Below, one piece after another: positions 26,102-34,897 of a DNA stretch of 64,000 nt. The first letter of the stretch is position 1. The number at the start of each line of letters is the position of its first letter. The position numbers and the translations under genes are program-made. The notes under the pieces are model-generated. The model was not told where the DNA came from. It searched no databases and saw only the letters and a program-made list of their open reading frames with translations. The stretch is from Streptomyces sp. TLI_146 (lineage in GTDB: Bacteria; Actinomycetota; Actinomycetes; Streptomycetales; Streptomycetaceae): positions 6,324,001-6,388,000 of the forward strand of contig NZ_PJMX01000001.1 in NCBI RefSeq assembly GCF_002846415.1, in the 5' to 3' direction.

Positions 26102-27316
26102 ATGGAATTCGTCATCCTTGCTGTAGTCATCGCCCTGGTCGCGGTCGGCGTGATCAGCGGGCTCGTGGTCAGCGGTCGCAAGAAGAAGCAGCTGCCGCCC
26201 ACGGCGCCCACGTCCACGCCGACCATCACTGCCCCGCCCGCCGAGCCCCACGTCGGCGAAGACGCCGCGGAGACGGCGGAGGAGCAACGCCGCACGATCG
26301 AGGAGGTCGCCCTCCCCGAGGCCCCGGCGAGCCCCGTCGTGGTCGAGGAGGCGCTTCCCGAGGCGCCCGCCGCGCCCGAGATCGAGGTGCCCGAGCCGAC
26401 GGCCGGCCGCCTCGTACGGCTGCGCGCCCGGCTCGCCCGCTCCCAGAACTCGCTGGGCAAGGGGCTGCTCACGCTGCTCTCCCGGGACAACCTCGACGAG
26501 GACACCTGGGAGGAGATCGAGGACACCCTGCTCACCGCGGACGTGGGCGTCGCCCCGACCCAGGAGCTCGTCGAGCGGCTGCGCGAGCGCGTCCGCGTCC
26601 TCGGCACCCGCACCCCCGCCGAGCTGCGCACCCTGCTGCGCGAGGAGCTCGTCGCGATCCTCGGCCCGGACTTCGACCGCACGGTGAAGACCGAGGGCGG
26701 CGCGGAGACCCCCGGCGTCGTGATGGTCGTCGGCGTCAACGGCACCGGCAAGACCACCACCACCGGCAAGCTCGCGCGCGTCCTCGTCGCCGACGGCAAG
26801 TCGGTCGTTCTGGGCGCGGCGGACACCTTCCGCGCGGCCGCCGCCGACCAGCTGCAGACCTGGGGCGAGCGCGTCGGCGCCCGTACCGTGCGCGGCCCCG
26901 AGGGCGGCGACCCGGCGTCGATCGCCTTCGACGCGGTCAAGGAGGGCATCGCGGAGGGCGCGGACGTCGTCCTCATCGACACCGCGGGCCGGCTGCACAC
27001 CAAGACCGGGCTCATGGACGAGCTCGGCAAGGTCAAGCGCGTCGTGGAGAAGCACGGGCCGCTGGACGAGGTGCTGCTGGTCCTGGACGCCACCACCGGG
27101 CAGAACGGGCTGGTCCAGGCCCGCGTGTTCGCCGAGGTCGTCGACATCACGGGCATCGTCCTGACCAAGCTCGACGGCACCGCCAAGGGCGGCATCGTCA
27201 TCGCCGTCCAGCGCGAGCTGGGCGTGCCGGTCAAGCTGGTCGGGCTCGGCGAGGGCGCGGACGACCTGGCGCCGTTCGAGCCGGGGGCGTTCGTGGACGC
27301 GCTCATCGGGGACTAG
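26102..27316 (+). CDS. ftsY: Signal recognition particle receptor FtsY
   Basis: Membrane receptor that docks Ffh-bound ribosomes at the translocon. The 404-aa protein begins with a transmembrane helix (residues about 2-25), then an acidic A-domain, and the NG GTPase: G1 GVNGTGKTTT near residue 213, DTFRAAAADQL, DTAGRLHTK and TKLDGTAKGG. ATG 26102 is chosen with GGGGACG upstream; ATG 26081 would add seven residues. Its partner ffh lies about 8 kb downstream. Confidence 0.95.
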   Translation: MEFVILAVVIALVAVGVISGLVVSGRKKKQLPPTAPTSTPTITAPPAEPHVGEDAAETAEEQRRTIEEVALPEAPASPVVVEEALPEAPAAPEIEVPEPTAGRLVRLRARLARSQNSLGKGLLTLLSRDNLDEDTWEEIEDTLLTADVGVAPTQELVERLRERVRVLGTRTPAELRTLLREELVAILGPDFDRTVKTEGGAETPGVVMVVGVNGTGKTTTTGKLARVLVADGKSVVLGAADTFRAAAADQLQTWGERVGARTVRGPEGGDPASIAFDAVKEGIAEGADVVLIDTAGRLHTKTGLMDELGKVKRVVEKHGPLDEVLLVLDATTGQNGLVQARVFAEVVDITGIVLTKLDGTAKGGIVIAVQRELGVPVKLVGLGEGADDLAPFEPGAFVDALIGD

Positions 27317-27368
27317 GGCGCCCACTGTCCGGGGGCCGTGTGGTGCATGGCGGCCGCGGGCCTTCTGT

Positions 27369-27400
27369 GGCTGGTCGCCCAGTTCCCCGCGCCCCTGGGC
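27369..27400. repeat. Dispersed Streptomyces intergenic palindrome, copy 2
   Basis: Contains GGTCGCCCAGTTCCCCGCGC, the reverse complement of the core at 5920 and 34688. It lies between ftsY and its terminator. Confidence 0.55.
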
Positions 27401-27422
27401 ATAACGGGCTTGCCGCCCGATG

Positions 27423-27451
27423 AAGGGCCCCGCCTCTGTGGCGGGGCCCTT
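27423..27451. terminator. Terminator between convergent ftsY and primase-like gene
   Basis: AAGGGCCCCGCC and GGCGGGGCCCTT form a perfect 12-bp stem with a 5-nt loop (TCTGT), followed by TTCG on the plus strand and preceded by A-rich bases for the minus strand. Confidence 0.78.
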
Positions 27452-27463
27452 TCGTCTTCCTCC

Positions 27464-28111
27464 CTACGACGGCGCCCGGTGGCAGATGTACGCCAGCGTG
27501 CCCAGCAGCAAACGGGCCTCCGGGGGGCGCGTCGCCGTGTCCAGGGACGGCGGGCGCAGCCAGCGGACGTCCGCCGACGGGGGAGCCGGTACGTACTCCC
27601 CGGGGCCCGGGCAGACCAGGTCCAGGTCGGCGTCGTCCCAGCCCATCCGGTAGAGCAGGCGCGGCAGTTCGGCCGCGGCCCCCGGCGCCACGAAGAAGTG
27701 CGTGCGGCCCGCCGGGGTGGTCGAGACCGGGCCGAGCGGCAGCCCCATCCGCTCCAGGCGCACCAGCGCCCGCCGCCCCGCGGGCGCCGCCACGTCCAGG
27801 ATGTCGAAGCTGCGGCCCACCGGCAGCAGCACCGCCGCCCCCGGGCACTCCGCCCACGCCTTGCCGACCTCGTCCAGGGTGGCGCCCGCCGGGATCTCCG
27901 GCGCGAAGCCCAGCGGGTGCGCCCCCGGCGCCGGGCAGCCCGGCTCGCCGCACGAGCACTGGCCGGAGAGCGCGCGGGCCCCCGGGGCGACGTCCCAGCC
28001 CCACAGTCCCGTGTACTCCGCCACCGCGGTGACCTCGGTCGCGCGGCCGCGACGCCGCGAGCCGGGCCGGATTTCGCGGATCCCCCGGCTGCCGCCGATC
28101 GTGAACCCCAT
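27464..28111 (-). CDS. Bifunctional DNA primase/polymerase N-terminal-like protein
   Basis: A 215-aa protein resembling the N-terminal primase/polymerase domain found in many actinobacterial and plasmid replication proteins: a GWDVAPGARAL opening, CSCGEPGCPAPGAHP, and a D-x-D-like FDILDVAAPAG. There is no helicase domain, so it is a stand-alone short form. Catalytic competence is unproven, since the usual acidic pair is only partly visible. It lies between ftsY and nsdA, convergent with the first and divergent from the second. Confidence 0.75.
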   Translation of the reverse strand: MGFTIGGSRGIREIRPGSRRRGRATEVTAVAEYTGLWGWDVAPGARALSGQCSCGEPGCPAPGAHPLGFAPEIPAGATLDEVGKAWAECPGAAVLLPVGRSFDILDVAAPAGRRALVRLERMGLPLGPVSTTPAGRTHFFVAPGAAAELPRLLYRMGWDDADLDLVCPGPGEYVPAPPSADVRWLRPPSLDTATRPPEARLLLGTLAYICHRAPS

Positions 28112-28548
28112 GCCCCCTCCAACGGATCTGACTCGACGGTGGTTACGATCCGGAGTTCCCTGATTGCGCTCTGCTCACCCGACGGCTCGCGGCGGAAGGG
28201 GAGGTGGTGCGAACCGGTCCGCGCGCCCCGGCGTGCACCGTTCCATCGACTCCTGATCGACCTGTGTCAAGTGAATCGCGCGCAGCGCCAAGGGAGTTCA
28301 TTCGAAGGGGTGGCGAATGGTGGCGTTTCTGCAATCGCCCTCGCGGGACCCGTGATCGTAGGATTACTTTCGGTGCATGGACCCTGGAGGCTCACGCGCT
28401 CGTGGGTATGCCAACGGCAAGGAGCTGTACCGGCTGTACCGTCCGGGGGCCGCGTCCCGCGGACAACGGGCTGCGGTTAGCGGCATTCTGATAGGGGTTC
28501 GCGTGGCAGGGAAGACGCACAAGGCTTTAGCTGAATGGGGGCGTTCCA
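28112..28548 (+). promoter_or_regulatory. nsdA upstream region
   Basis: A 437-bp gap between the divergent primase-like gene and nsdA. A possible -10 box TAGGAT lies at 28359-28364. The second half is covered by a small upstream reading frame (28377-28568) that runs into the nsdA start. No strong palindrome was seen. Confidence 0.5.
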
Positions 28549-28568
28549 GTGGGCGGCAGTGGGGCTAG
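28377..28568 (+). CDS. Possible upstream ORF overlapping the nsdA start
   Basis: A 63-codon frame, ATG at 28377 only 13 nt after a TAGGAT box, ending 17 nt inside nsdA in another frame. The peptide is basic and has plausible coding texture (YANGKELYRLYRPG). It contains an in-frame TTA codon at 28527-28529; in Streptomyces TTA is decoded only by the developmentally regulated bldA tRNA. It may be a regulatory uORF or chance. Confidence 0.3.
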   Translation: MDPGGSRARGYANGKELYRLYRPGAASRGQRAAVSGILIGVRVAGKTHKALAEWGRSSGRQWG

Positions 28569-30024
28569 CGGTACGAGCGCCGGCAAGCGCCCCAACGAAC
28601 AGCTGAGTTCGTGGTTCGTACGGAGCGGCTGGTCGAAGGGCGAGCTCGCGCGGCAGGTCAACCGGCGGGCGCGCCAGCTCGGCGCGCACCACATCAGCAC
28701 GGACACCTCCCGGGTGCGCCGCTGGCTCGACGGCGAGATGCCGCGCGAGCCCATCCCGCGCATCCTCTCCGAGCTGTTCTCCGAGCGGTTCGGCAGCGTC
28801 GTGGCCGTCGAGGACCTCGGGTTGCGCACCGCACACCAGTCCCCGTCGGTCTCCGGGGTCGACCTGCCCTGGGCGGGCCCCCAGACCGTCTCCCTGCTCA
28901 GCGAGTACTCGCGCAGCGACCTGATGCTGGCCCGGCGCGGCTTCCTCGGCACGTCCCTGATGCTCTCGGCCGGGCCCGCCCTGATCGAGCCCATGCAGCG
29001 CTGGCTGGTGCCCGCGCCCCCCGGCGAGTCGATCAACGTGGAGACCCCCGCCAACGCCCGGCGCCCCTCACGGCTCTCCGAACCGGAGCTCGACCTCCTG
29101 GAGACCACCACCGAGATGTTCCGCCAGTGGGACGCCCAGTGCGGCGGCGGACTGCGCCGCAAGGCCGTCGTCGGCCAGCTCCACGAGGTCACCGACCTCC
29201 TCCAGGAGCCGCAGCCCCAGGCCACCGCCCGCCGTCTGTTCCGGGTCGCGGCCGAACTCGCGGAACTGGCCGGGTGGATGAGCTACGACGTGGGCCTCCA
29301 GCCCACCGCCCAGAAGTACTTCGTACTCGCCCTGCACGCCGCCAAGGAGTGCGGCGACAAGCCCCTCGGGTCGTACATCCTGTCCTCGATGAGCCGCCAG
29401 ATGATCCACCTCGGCCGCCCCGACGACGCCCTGGAACTCATCCACCTCGCCCAGTACGGCAGCCGCGACTGCGCCACCCCGCGCACTCAGGCCATGCTGT
29501 ATGCGATGGAGGCGCGCGCGTACGCGAACATGGGCCAGCCCAGCAAGTGCAAGCGGGCCGTCAGGATGTCCGAGGACGCCTTCGGCGACGCCGGGCTCGA
29601 CGGCGAGCCGGAGCCCGACTGGATCCGGTTCTTCTCCGAGGCCGAGCTCAACGGGGAGAACGCGCACTCGTTCCGCGACCTGGCCTATGTGGCCGGGCGC
29701 AGCCCCACGTACGCGACGCTCGCCGAGCCGGTGATGGAGAAGGCGGTCGCGCTCTTCGGCAAGGACGAGGTCCACCAGCGTTCGTACGCGCTGAACCTGA
29801 TCGGCATGGCCACCGTCCACCTCCTCAAGCGCGAGCCCGAGCAGTCCACCGTGCTGGCCGGACAGGCCCTCCAGATCGCCAAGACGGTCCGCTCCGAGCG
29901 GGTCAACACCCGGCTGCGCAAGACCGTCGACACCGCCGTGCGGGACTTCGGGGACGTGGCCGAGGTCGTCCAGTTCACCGATCTGCTCGGCCGGGAGCTG
30001 CCCGAGACCGCCGAGGCCGTCTGA
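28549..30024 (+). CDS. nsdA: Developmental repressor NsdA, TPR-like
   Basis: A 491-aa protein matching NsdA, a Streptomyces negative regulator of sporulation and antibiotic production (S. coelicolor SCO5582, same neighbourhood). The N-terminus has a helix-turn-helix-like segment (LARQVNRRARQLGAHHIS, then TSRVRRWLDGEMPR). A hydrophobic stretch lies near residue 135, and the rest is helical with TPR-like repeats. GTG start at 28549. The gene precedes the nitrogen operon. Its molecular mechanism is not established. Confidence 0.85.
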   Translation: MGGSGASGTSAGKRPNEQLSSWFVRSGWSKGELARQVNRRARQLGAHHISTDTSRVRRWLDGEMPREPIPRILSELFSERFGSVVAVEDLGLRTAHQSPSVSGVDLPWAGPQTVSLLSEYSRSDLMLARRGFLGTSLMLSAGPALIEPMQRWLVPAPPGESINVETPANARRPSRLSEPELDLLETTTEMFRQWDAQCGGGLRRKAVVGQLHEVTDLLQEPQPQATARRLFRVAAELAELAGWMSYDVGLQPTAQKYFVLALHAAKECGDKPLGSYILSSMSRQMIHLGRPDDALELIHLAQYGSRDCATPRTQAMLYAMEARAYANMGQPSKCKRAVRMSEDAFGDAGLDGEPEPDWIRFFSEAELNGENAHSFRDLAYVAGRSPTYATLAEPVMEKAVALFGKDEVHQRSYALNLIGMATVHLLKREPEQSTVLAGQALQIAKTVRSERVNTRLRKTVDTAVRDFGDVAEVVQFTDLLGRELPETAEAV

Positions 30025-30355
30025 CCGCCAGAGGAGCCGCCACGGCGGCATACAGGACGCCGGCCGCGACGCCCACCCCGTACACCCCGACTCGGCTCCC
30101 CCACGCCAGGTCAACCGGGGGACGTCGCGGCCGGTCACCCGTCCGCGTGTACGCGGATGGTAGCCGCCCCCAGGACGGTGATCCGGCAGTTTATGCCGGT
30201 GTAACACGCCCGACCTCTTCGTCACGGTGGCGAAACATCGTGCGGCATCGACGGAAACCGCGCTGCGCCAACCTCATGGCGCATAACGGCCCACCCCTTC
30301 GCAGCCACTCGTTCGCCCCCGCACGGGCCGCCGTACCGACGACGAGGAGACGCCG
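30025..30355 (+). promoter_or_regulatory. amtB promoter region with GlnR-like box
   Basis: A 331-bp region with no gene. At 30201-30236 it holds GTAAC-n6-GACCT-n4-GTCAC-n6-GAAAC, matching the Streptomyces GlnR consensus gTnAc-n6-GaAAc twice, although the two sites are 20 rather than 22 bp apart. GlnR activates amtB under nitrogen limitation. GAGGAGA before ATG 30356 is the ribosome binding site. Confidence 0.75.
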
Positions 30356-31699
30356 ATGCCCCCAGGCATCACGCTCGCAGCTGACGCTCCGCAGCTGTCC
30401 AGCGCCAACACCGGTTTCATGCTGATCTGCTCGGCGCTGGTGATGATCATGACCCCCGGCCTGGCCTTCTTCTACGGAGGCATGGTCCGCGTCAAGAGCA
30501 CCCTCAACATGCTGATGATGAGCTTCATCAGCCTCGGGATCGTCACGATCCTGTGGGTGCTCTATGGCTTCAGCCTCAGCTTCGGCGAGTCCAACGGCTT
30601 CATCGGCTGGTCCAAGGACTACTTCGGGCTCAGCGGCATCGGCATCGTCCAGCTCTGGCCCGGCTACACCGTCCCGATCTACGTCTTCGCCGTGTTCCAG
30701 CTGATGTTCGCGGTGATCACCCCGGCGCTGATAAGCGGCGCGCTCGCGGACCGCGTCAAGTTCAGCGCCTGGGCGCTGTTCATCACCCTGTGGGTCAGCG
30801 CCGTCTACTTCCCCGTCGCGCACTGGGTATGGGCCTCCGACGGCTGGCTCTTCAAGAAGGGCGTGATCGACTTCGCGGGCGGCACCGCCGTCCACATCAA
30901 CGCGGGTGCGGCGGCCCTCGGCGTCATCCTCGTCATCGGCAAGCGCGTCGGCTTCAAGAAGGACCCGATGCGGCCGCACAGCCTGCCGCTGGTCATGCTG
31001 GGCGCCGGGCTGCTGTGGTTCGGCTGGTTCGGCTTCAACGCCGGCTCCTGGCTCGGCAACGACGACGGCGTCGGCGCGGTGATGTTCGTCAACACCCAGG
31101 TCGCCACCGCCGCCGCCATGCTCGCCTGGCTGCTCTACGAGAAGCTGCGCCACGGCTCCTTCACCACCCTGGGCGCCGCCTCCGGCGCGGTCGCGGGCCT
31201 CGTCGCCATCACCCCGTCCGGCGGCTGCGTCAGCCCCCTCGGCGCGATCGCGGTCGGCGCCATCGCCGGTCTGCTGTGCGCCATGGCCGTCGGCCTCAAG
31301 TACCGCTTCGGCTACGACGACTCCCTGGACGTCGTCGGCGTCCACATGGTCGGCGGCATCGCCGGCTCCCTCCTCGTCGGCCTCTTCGCCACCGGCGGCG
31401 TACAGTCCGACGCCAAGGGCCTCTTCTACGGCGGCGGCCTCGACCAGCTCGGCAAGCAGGCCATCGGCGTCGGCGCGGTCCTCGGCTACTCGCTGGTGGT
31501 CTCCGCGGCCCTCGCCTTCCTGCTCGACAAGACGATCGGGATGCGGGTCCCCGAGGACGACGAGGTCTCCGGCATCGACCAGGTCGAGCACGCCGAGACG
31601 GCGTACGACTTCAGCGGCGCGGGCGGCGGCACCGCCACCCGTACGCCCGCCCCGGCCCCGGGCGAGAAGGCAGCGCAGAACAAGAAGGTGGACGCATGA
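30356..31699 (+). CDS. amtB: Ammonium transporter AmtB
   Basis: A trimeric ammonium channel of 447 aa with about 11 membrane helices. Key features are the FYGGMVR segment in the first helix, the pore twin histidines in GGTAVHINAGAAAL and VVGVHMVGG, and GAGLLWFGWFGFNAGS. A Pro/Ala-rich cytoplasmic tail of about 40 residues follows the last helix and may contact GlnK. It overlaps glnK by 4 bp (ATGA). Regulation by GlnR is likely from the upstream box. Confidence 0.95.
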   Translation: MPPGITLAADAPQLSSANTGFMLICSALVMIMTPGLAFFYGGMVRVKSTLNMLMMSFISLGIVTILWVLYGFSLSFGESNGFIGWSKDYFGLSGIGIVQLWPGYTVPIYVFAVFQLMFAVITPALISGALADRVKFSAWALFITLWVSAVYFPVAHWVWASDGWLFKKGVIDFAGGTAVHINAGAAALGVILVIGKRVGFKKDPMRPHSLPLVMLGAGLLWFGWFGFNAGSWLGNDDGVGAVMFVNTQVATAAAMLAWLLYEKLRHGSFTTLGAASGAVAGLVAITPSGGCVSPLGAIAVGAIAGLLCAMAVGLKYRFGYDDSLDVVGVHMVGGIAGSLLVGLFATGGVQSDAKGLFYGGGLDQLGKQAIGVGAVLGYSLVVSAALAFLLDKTIGMRVPEDDEVSGIDQVEHAETAYDFSGAGGGTATRTPAPAPGEKAAQNKKVDA

Positions 31700-32034
31700 A
31701 GCTGATCACCGCGGTCGTCAAGCCGCACCGCCTGGACGAGATCAAGGAGGCGCTGCAGGCCTTCGGAGTCCAGGGCCTCACGGTCACCGAGGCCAGCGGA
31801 TACGGGCGCCAGCGCGGCCACACCGAGGTCTACCGCGGCGCCGAGTACACCGTCGACCTCGTCCCCAAGATCCGCATCGAGGTCCTGGTCGAGGACGACG
31901 ACGCCGAGCAGCTGATCGACGTCGTGGTCAAGGCCGCCAGGACCGGGAAGATCGGGGACGGCAAGGTGTGGAGCGTGCCCGTCGAGACGGCGGTCCGGGT
32001 CCGCACCGGCGAACGCGGCCCCGACGCCCTCTGA
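31696..32034 (+). CDS. glnK: Nitrogen regulatory PII protein
   Basis: A 112-aa PII signal protein that binds ATP/ADP and 2-oxoglutarate and gates AmtB. It shows KLITAVVKPHRLDEIKEAL, the T-loop with Tyr51 (YRGAEYTVD), and the B-loop TGKIGDGKVW. In Streptomyces Tyr51 is adenylylated by GlnD rather than uridylylated. It is translationally coupled to amtB and followed by glnD. Confidence 0.96.
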   Translation: MKLITAVVKPHRLDEIKEALQAFGVQGLTVTEASGYGRQRGHTEVYRGAEYTVDLVPKIRIEVLVEDDDAEQLIDVVVKAARTGKIGDGKVWSVPVETAVRVRTGERGPDAL

Positions 32035-32072
32035 AATAGGTCCCCCGATTCGGTACGGACAGGAGCTGCCGG

Positions 32073-34520
32073 GTGACGAGTGTGGAAGTCAGCACAGAGA
32101 CAGAAGACTCCGGATCCGGCGGCTACGCGGCGGCCCGGCTGCGCCTTCTCCACCAGGAGGCGCGGTCCGGGCCGCCGCGCCGTGCCGCCCTGGCCAAGCT
32201 CACCGACGACTGGCTGGCCCAGCTCTTCACCGGGGCAGCCAGGGCGGCCGGGGTGCGCGGGGCCGCCCTGATGGCCGTCGGCGGCTACGGGCGCGGCGAA
32301 CTGTCGCCCCGCAGCGACCTCGACCTGGTGCTCGTCCACGACGGCAGCGCGAGCGCGAGCGCCGTCTCCGCGCTCGCCGACAGCCTCTGGTACCCCGTGT
32401 GGGACCTGGGCCTGGCCCTGGACCACTCGGTCCGCACCCCCGCCGAGGCCCGCAGGACCGCGGGCGCCGACCTCAAGGTGCACCTCGGCCTCCTGGACGC
32501 CCGCCATCTGGCGGGCGAGCAGTCCCTGACGGCCGCGCTGCGCACCGCCGTCCTCGCCGACTGGCGCAACCTCGCACCCAAGCGGCTGCCCGAACTGGAC
32601 GCGCTGTGCCGCGAACGGGCCGAGCGCCAGGGCGAGTTGCAGTTCCTGCTCGAACCCGACCTCAAGGAGGCGCGCGGCGGCCTGCGGGACGCCACCGCCC
32701 TGCGCGCGGTCGCCGCGTCCTGGCTCGCGGACGCGCCCCGCGAGGGCCTGGGGGAGGCCCGGCGGCGGCTCCTGGACGTCCGGGACGCGCTGCACCTGGC
32801 CACCGGCCGGGCCACCGACCGCCTCGCCCTCCAGGAACAGGACGCCGTCGCCGCCGCGCTCGGCGTGCTCGACGCGGACGTGCTGCTGCGCCAGGTGTAC
32901 GAGGCCGCGCGGACCATCTCGTACGCCAGTGACGTCACCTGGCGCGAGGTCGGCCGGGTGCTGCGGGCCCGCTCCGCGCGGCCCCGGCTGAGGGGGCTGC
33001 TCGGGGGCCGGACGGCGGCCCCCGAGCGGACCCCGCTCGCCGAAGGCGTGGTCGAGCAGGACGGCGAGGTGGTGCTCGCGCTCGCCGCGAAACCCGAGCG
33101 CGACCCAGTGCTGCCGCTGCGGGCCGCCGCGGCCGCCGCCCGCTCCGGGCTGCCGATCTCGCTGCACGCGGTGCGCCGCCTGGCCGCCGCGGTCCGGCCG
33201 CTGCCGGTGCCCTGGCCCGCCGAGGCCCGCGAGGAGCTGGTGACATTGCTGGGCGCGGGGGAGTCCACCGTGCCCGTCTGGGAGGCCCTCGAAGCCGAGG
33301 GGCTGATCACCCGGCTGCTGCCCGACTGGGAGCGGGTGCGCTGCCGCCCGCAGCGCAACGCCGTGCACACCTGGACCGTCGACCGCCACCTGGTGGAGAC
33401 GGCCGTCCGGGCCTCCTCGCTCACCCGCCGGGTCCACCGCCCCGACCTGCTGCTGATCGCCGCCCTGCTGCACGACATCGGCAAGGGCTGGCCCGGCGAC
33501 CACAGCGTGGCGGGCGAGGTCATCGCGCGCGACGTGGCCACCCGGATCGGCTTCGACAAGGACGACGTGGCCGTCGTCGCCGTCCTCGTACGCCACCATC
33601 TGCTGCTCGTGGAGACGGCGACCCGGCGCGACCTGGACGACCCCGCGACGGTACGGGCGGTGGCCGAGGCGGTCGGGACGGCGTCCACGCTCGAACTGCT
33701 CCACGCGCTCACCGAGGCGGACGCGCTGGCGACCGGACCGGCGGCCTGGTCGTCGTGGCGGGGCTCGCTGGTGGCGGACCTGGTGAAGCGGGTGGGGGCG
33801 GTGCTCGCGGGGGAGCCGGTGGACCCGGAGCCGCCGGTCGCCACGGCCGAGCAGGAGCGCCTCGCGATGGAGGCCCACCGCACGCGCGGCCCGGTCCTCG
33901 CGCTGCGCGCCCAGACGGACGCGCCGGTGGACGAGGGGGCCCGCGAACCGCTCGGGGTGGAGCTCCTGATCGCGGTCCCGGACCAGCCGGGGGTGCTGCC
34001 GGCGGTGGCGGGCGTGCTCGCGATGCACCGGCTCACCGTCCGCACGGCGGAGCTGCGGGCGATCGAGCTGCCCGATCCCGTGGGCGGGGAGATCCTGCTG
34101 CTGGACTGGCGGGTGGCGGCGGAGTACGGCTCGCTGCCGCAGGCGGCCCGGCTCCGCGCCGACCTGGTCCGGGCGCTCGACGGCTCCCTGGACCTGGCCT
34201 CCCGGCTGGCCGAGCGCGAGGCGGCCCGCCGCCGCGGCCCGGCCGCGCCCCCGCCGCGCGTCACGGTGGCCCCGGCGGCGTCCCGCCTGGCCACGGTGAT
34301 CGAGGTCCGCGCCCAGGACGCACCGGGCCTGCTGCACCGCATCGGGCATGAGCTGGAACGGGCGGGGGTGCGGGTGCGCAGCGCGCACGTGTCGACGCTG
34401 GGGGCGAACGCGGTGGACGCGTTCTATGTGACGGACGGGGAGGGCGAGCCGCTGGGGGTGGAGGCGGCGGTGGGGGTCGCGCGGGGGGTGGAGCGGGCGC
34501 TGGGTTCTGAGGGCGGCTGA
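32073..34520 (+). CDS. glnD: PII adenylyl/uridylyl-transferase GlnD
   Basis: Modifies GlnK according to nitrogen status. The 815-aa protein has an N-terminal nucleotidyltransferase with GGYGRGELSPRSDLDLVL near residue 70, a central HD domain (HDIGKGWPGDHS near 467) for demodification, and two C-terminal ACT domains (beginning about 635 and 735) for glutamine sensing. Known actinobacterial enzymes add AMP. It completes the amtB-glnK-glnD operon; GTG start at 32073. Confidence 0.95.
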   Translation: MTSVEVSTETEDSGSGGYAAARLRLLHQEARSGPPRRAALAKLTDDWLAQLFTGAARAAGVRGAALMAVGGYGRGELSPRSDLDLVLVHDGSASASAVSALADSLWYPVWDLGLALDHSVRTPAEARRTAGADLKVHLGLLDARHLAGEQSLTAALRTAVLADWRNLAPKRLPELDALCRERAERQGELQFLLEPDLKEARGGLRDATALRAVAASWLADAPREGLGEARRRLLDVRDALHLATGRATDRLALQEQDAVAAALGVLDADVLLRQVYEAARTISYASDVTWREVGRVLRARSARPRLRGLLGGRTAAPERTPLAEGVVEQDGEVVLALAAKPERDPVLPLRAAAAAARSGLPISLHAVRRLAAAVRPLPVPWPAEAREELVTLLGAGESTVPVWEALEAEGLITRLLPDWERVRCRPQRNAVHTWTVDRHLVETAVRASSLTRRVHRPDLLLIAALLHDIGKGWPGDHSVAGEVIARDVATRIGFDKDDVAVVAVLVRHHLLLVETATRRDLDDPATVRAVAEAVGTASTLELLHALTEADALATGPAAWSSWRGSLVADLVKRVGAVLAGEPVDPEPPVATAEQERLAMEAHRTRGPVLALRAQTDAPVDEGAREPLGVELLIAVPDQPGVLPAVAGVLAMHRLTVRTAELRAIELPDPVGGEILLLDWRVAAEYGSLPQAARLRADLVRALDGSLDLASRLAEREAARRRGPAAPPPRVTVAPAASRLATVIEVRAQDAPGLLHRIGHELERAGVRVRSAHVSTLGANAVDAFYVTDGEGEPLGVEAAVGVARGVERALGSEGG

Positions 34521-34897
34521 TTCCCCCGCCCCGCCCCTTCCCTCAAGCCCTCTGGTGGGCGGCCTGGGGCTTTGCCCCGGACCCCCTTGGCTTGTCTGCG
34601 GGCCGTCCCCAACTGGTCGCGCAGTTCCCCGCGCCCCTAAATGCGCCCCTTCGAGGCGCCCAGGGGATTGCCGCGCAGCGGCATTCCTAGGGGCGCGGGG
34701 AACTGCGCGAGCAACCATCGACGGTCCGCAGACGAACGACGGCCGGGGGTCCGGGGGCGCAGCCCCCGGGAAAACGCCTCCGCCCCCACCCACCCCCGGA
34801 GGGTTAAGGGAACGGGGCGGGGTGGGGAAAACCTCTCCCGGGATACCCTGGGGGGCGTTCACCCGACCGCCCTACGAGCCGAGGATCCGCGACCACC
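34521..34897. repeat. Dispersed intergenic palindrome, copy 3, in a 377-bp gap
   Basis: Nested inverted repeats fill the gap between glnD and ffh. A perfect 23-bp pair lies at 34617-34639 and 34688-34710 (core GCAGTTCCCCGCGCCCC). Around it lie matching TCTGCGG arms near 34596 and 34731, and outer arms GGACCCCC near 34580 and GGGGGTCC near 34745. Together they could form one extended hairpin of about 200 nt. No gene is supported here. Confidence 0.75.

Noticed and set aside
31830..34862. Reverse-strand frame of about 1010 codons opposite glnD
   Set aside because: The sense strand encodes complete GlnD; the antisense product is low-complexity and includes intergenic repeat sequence.
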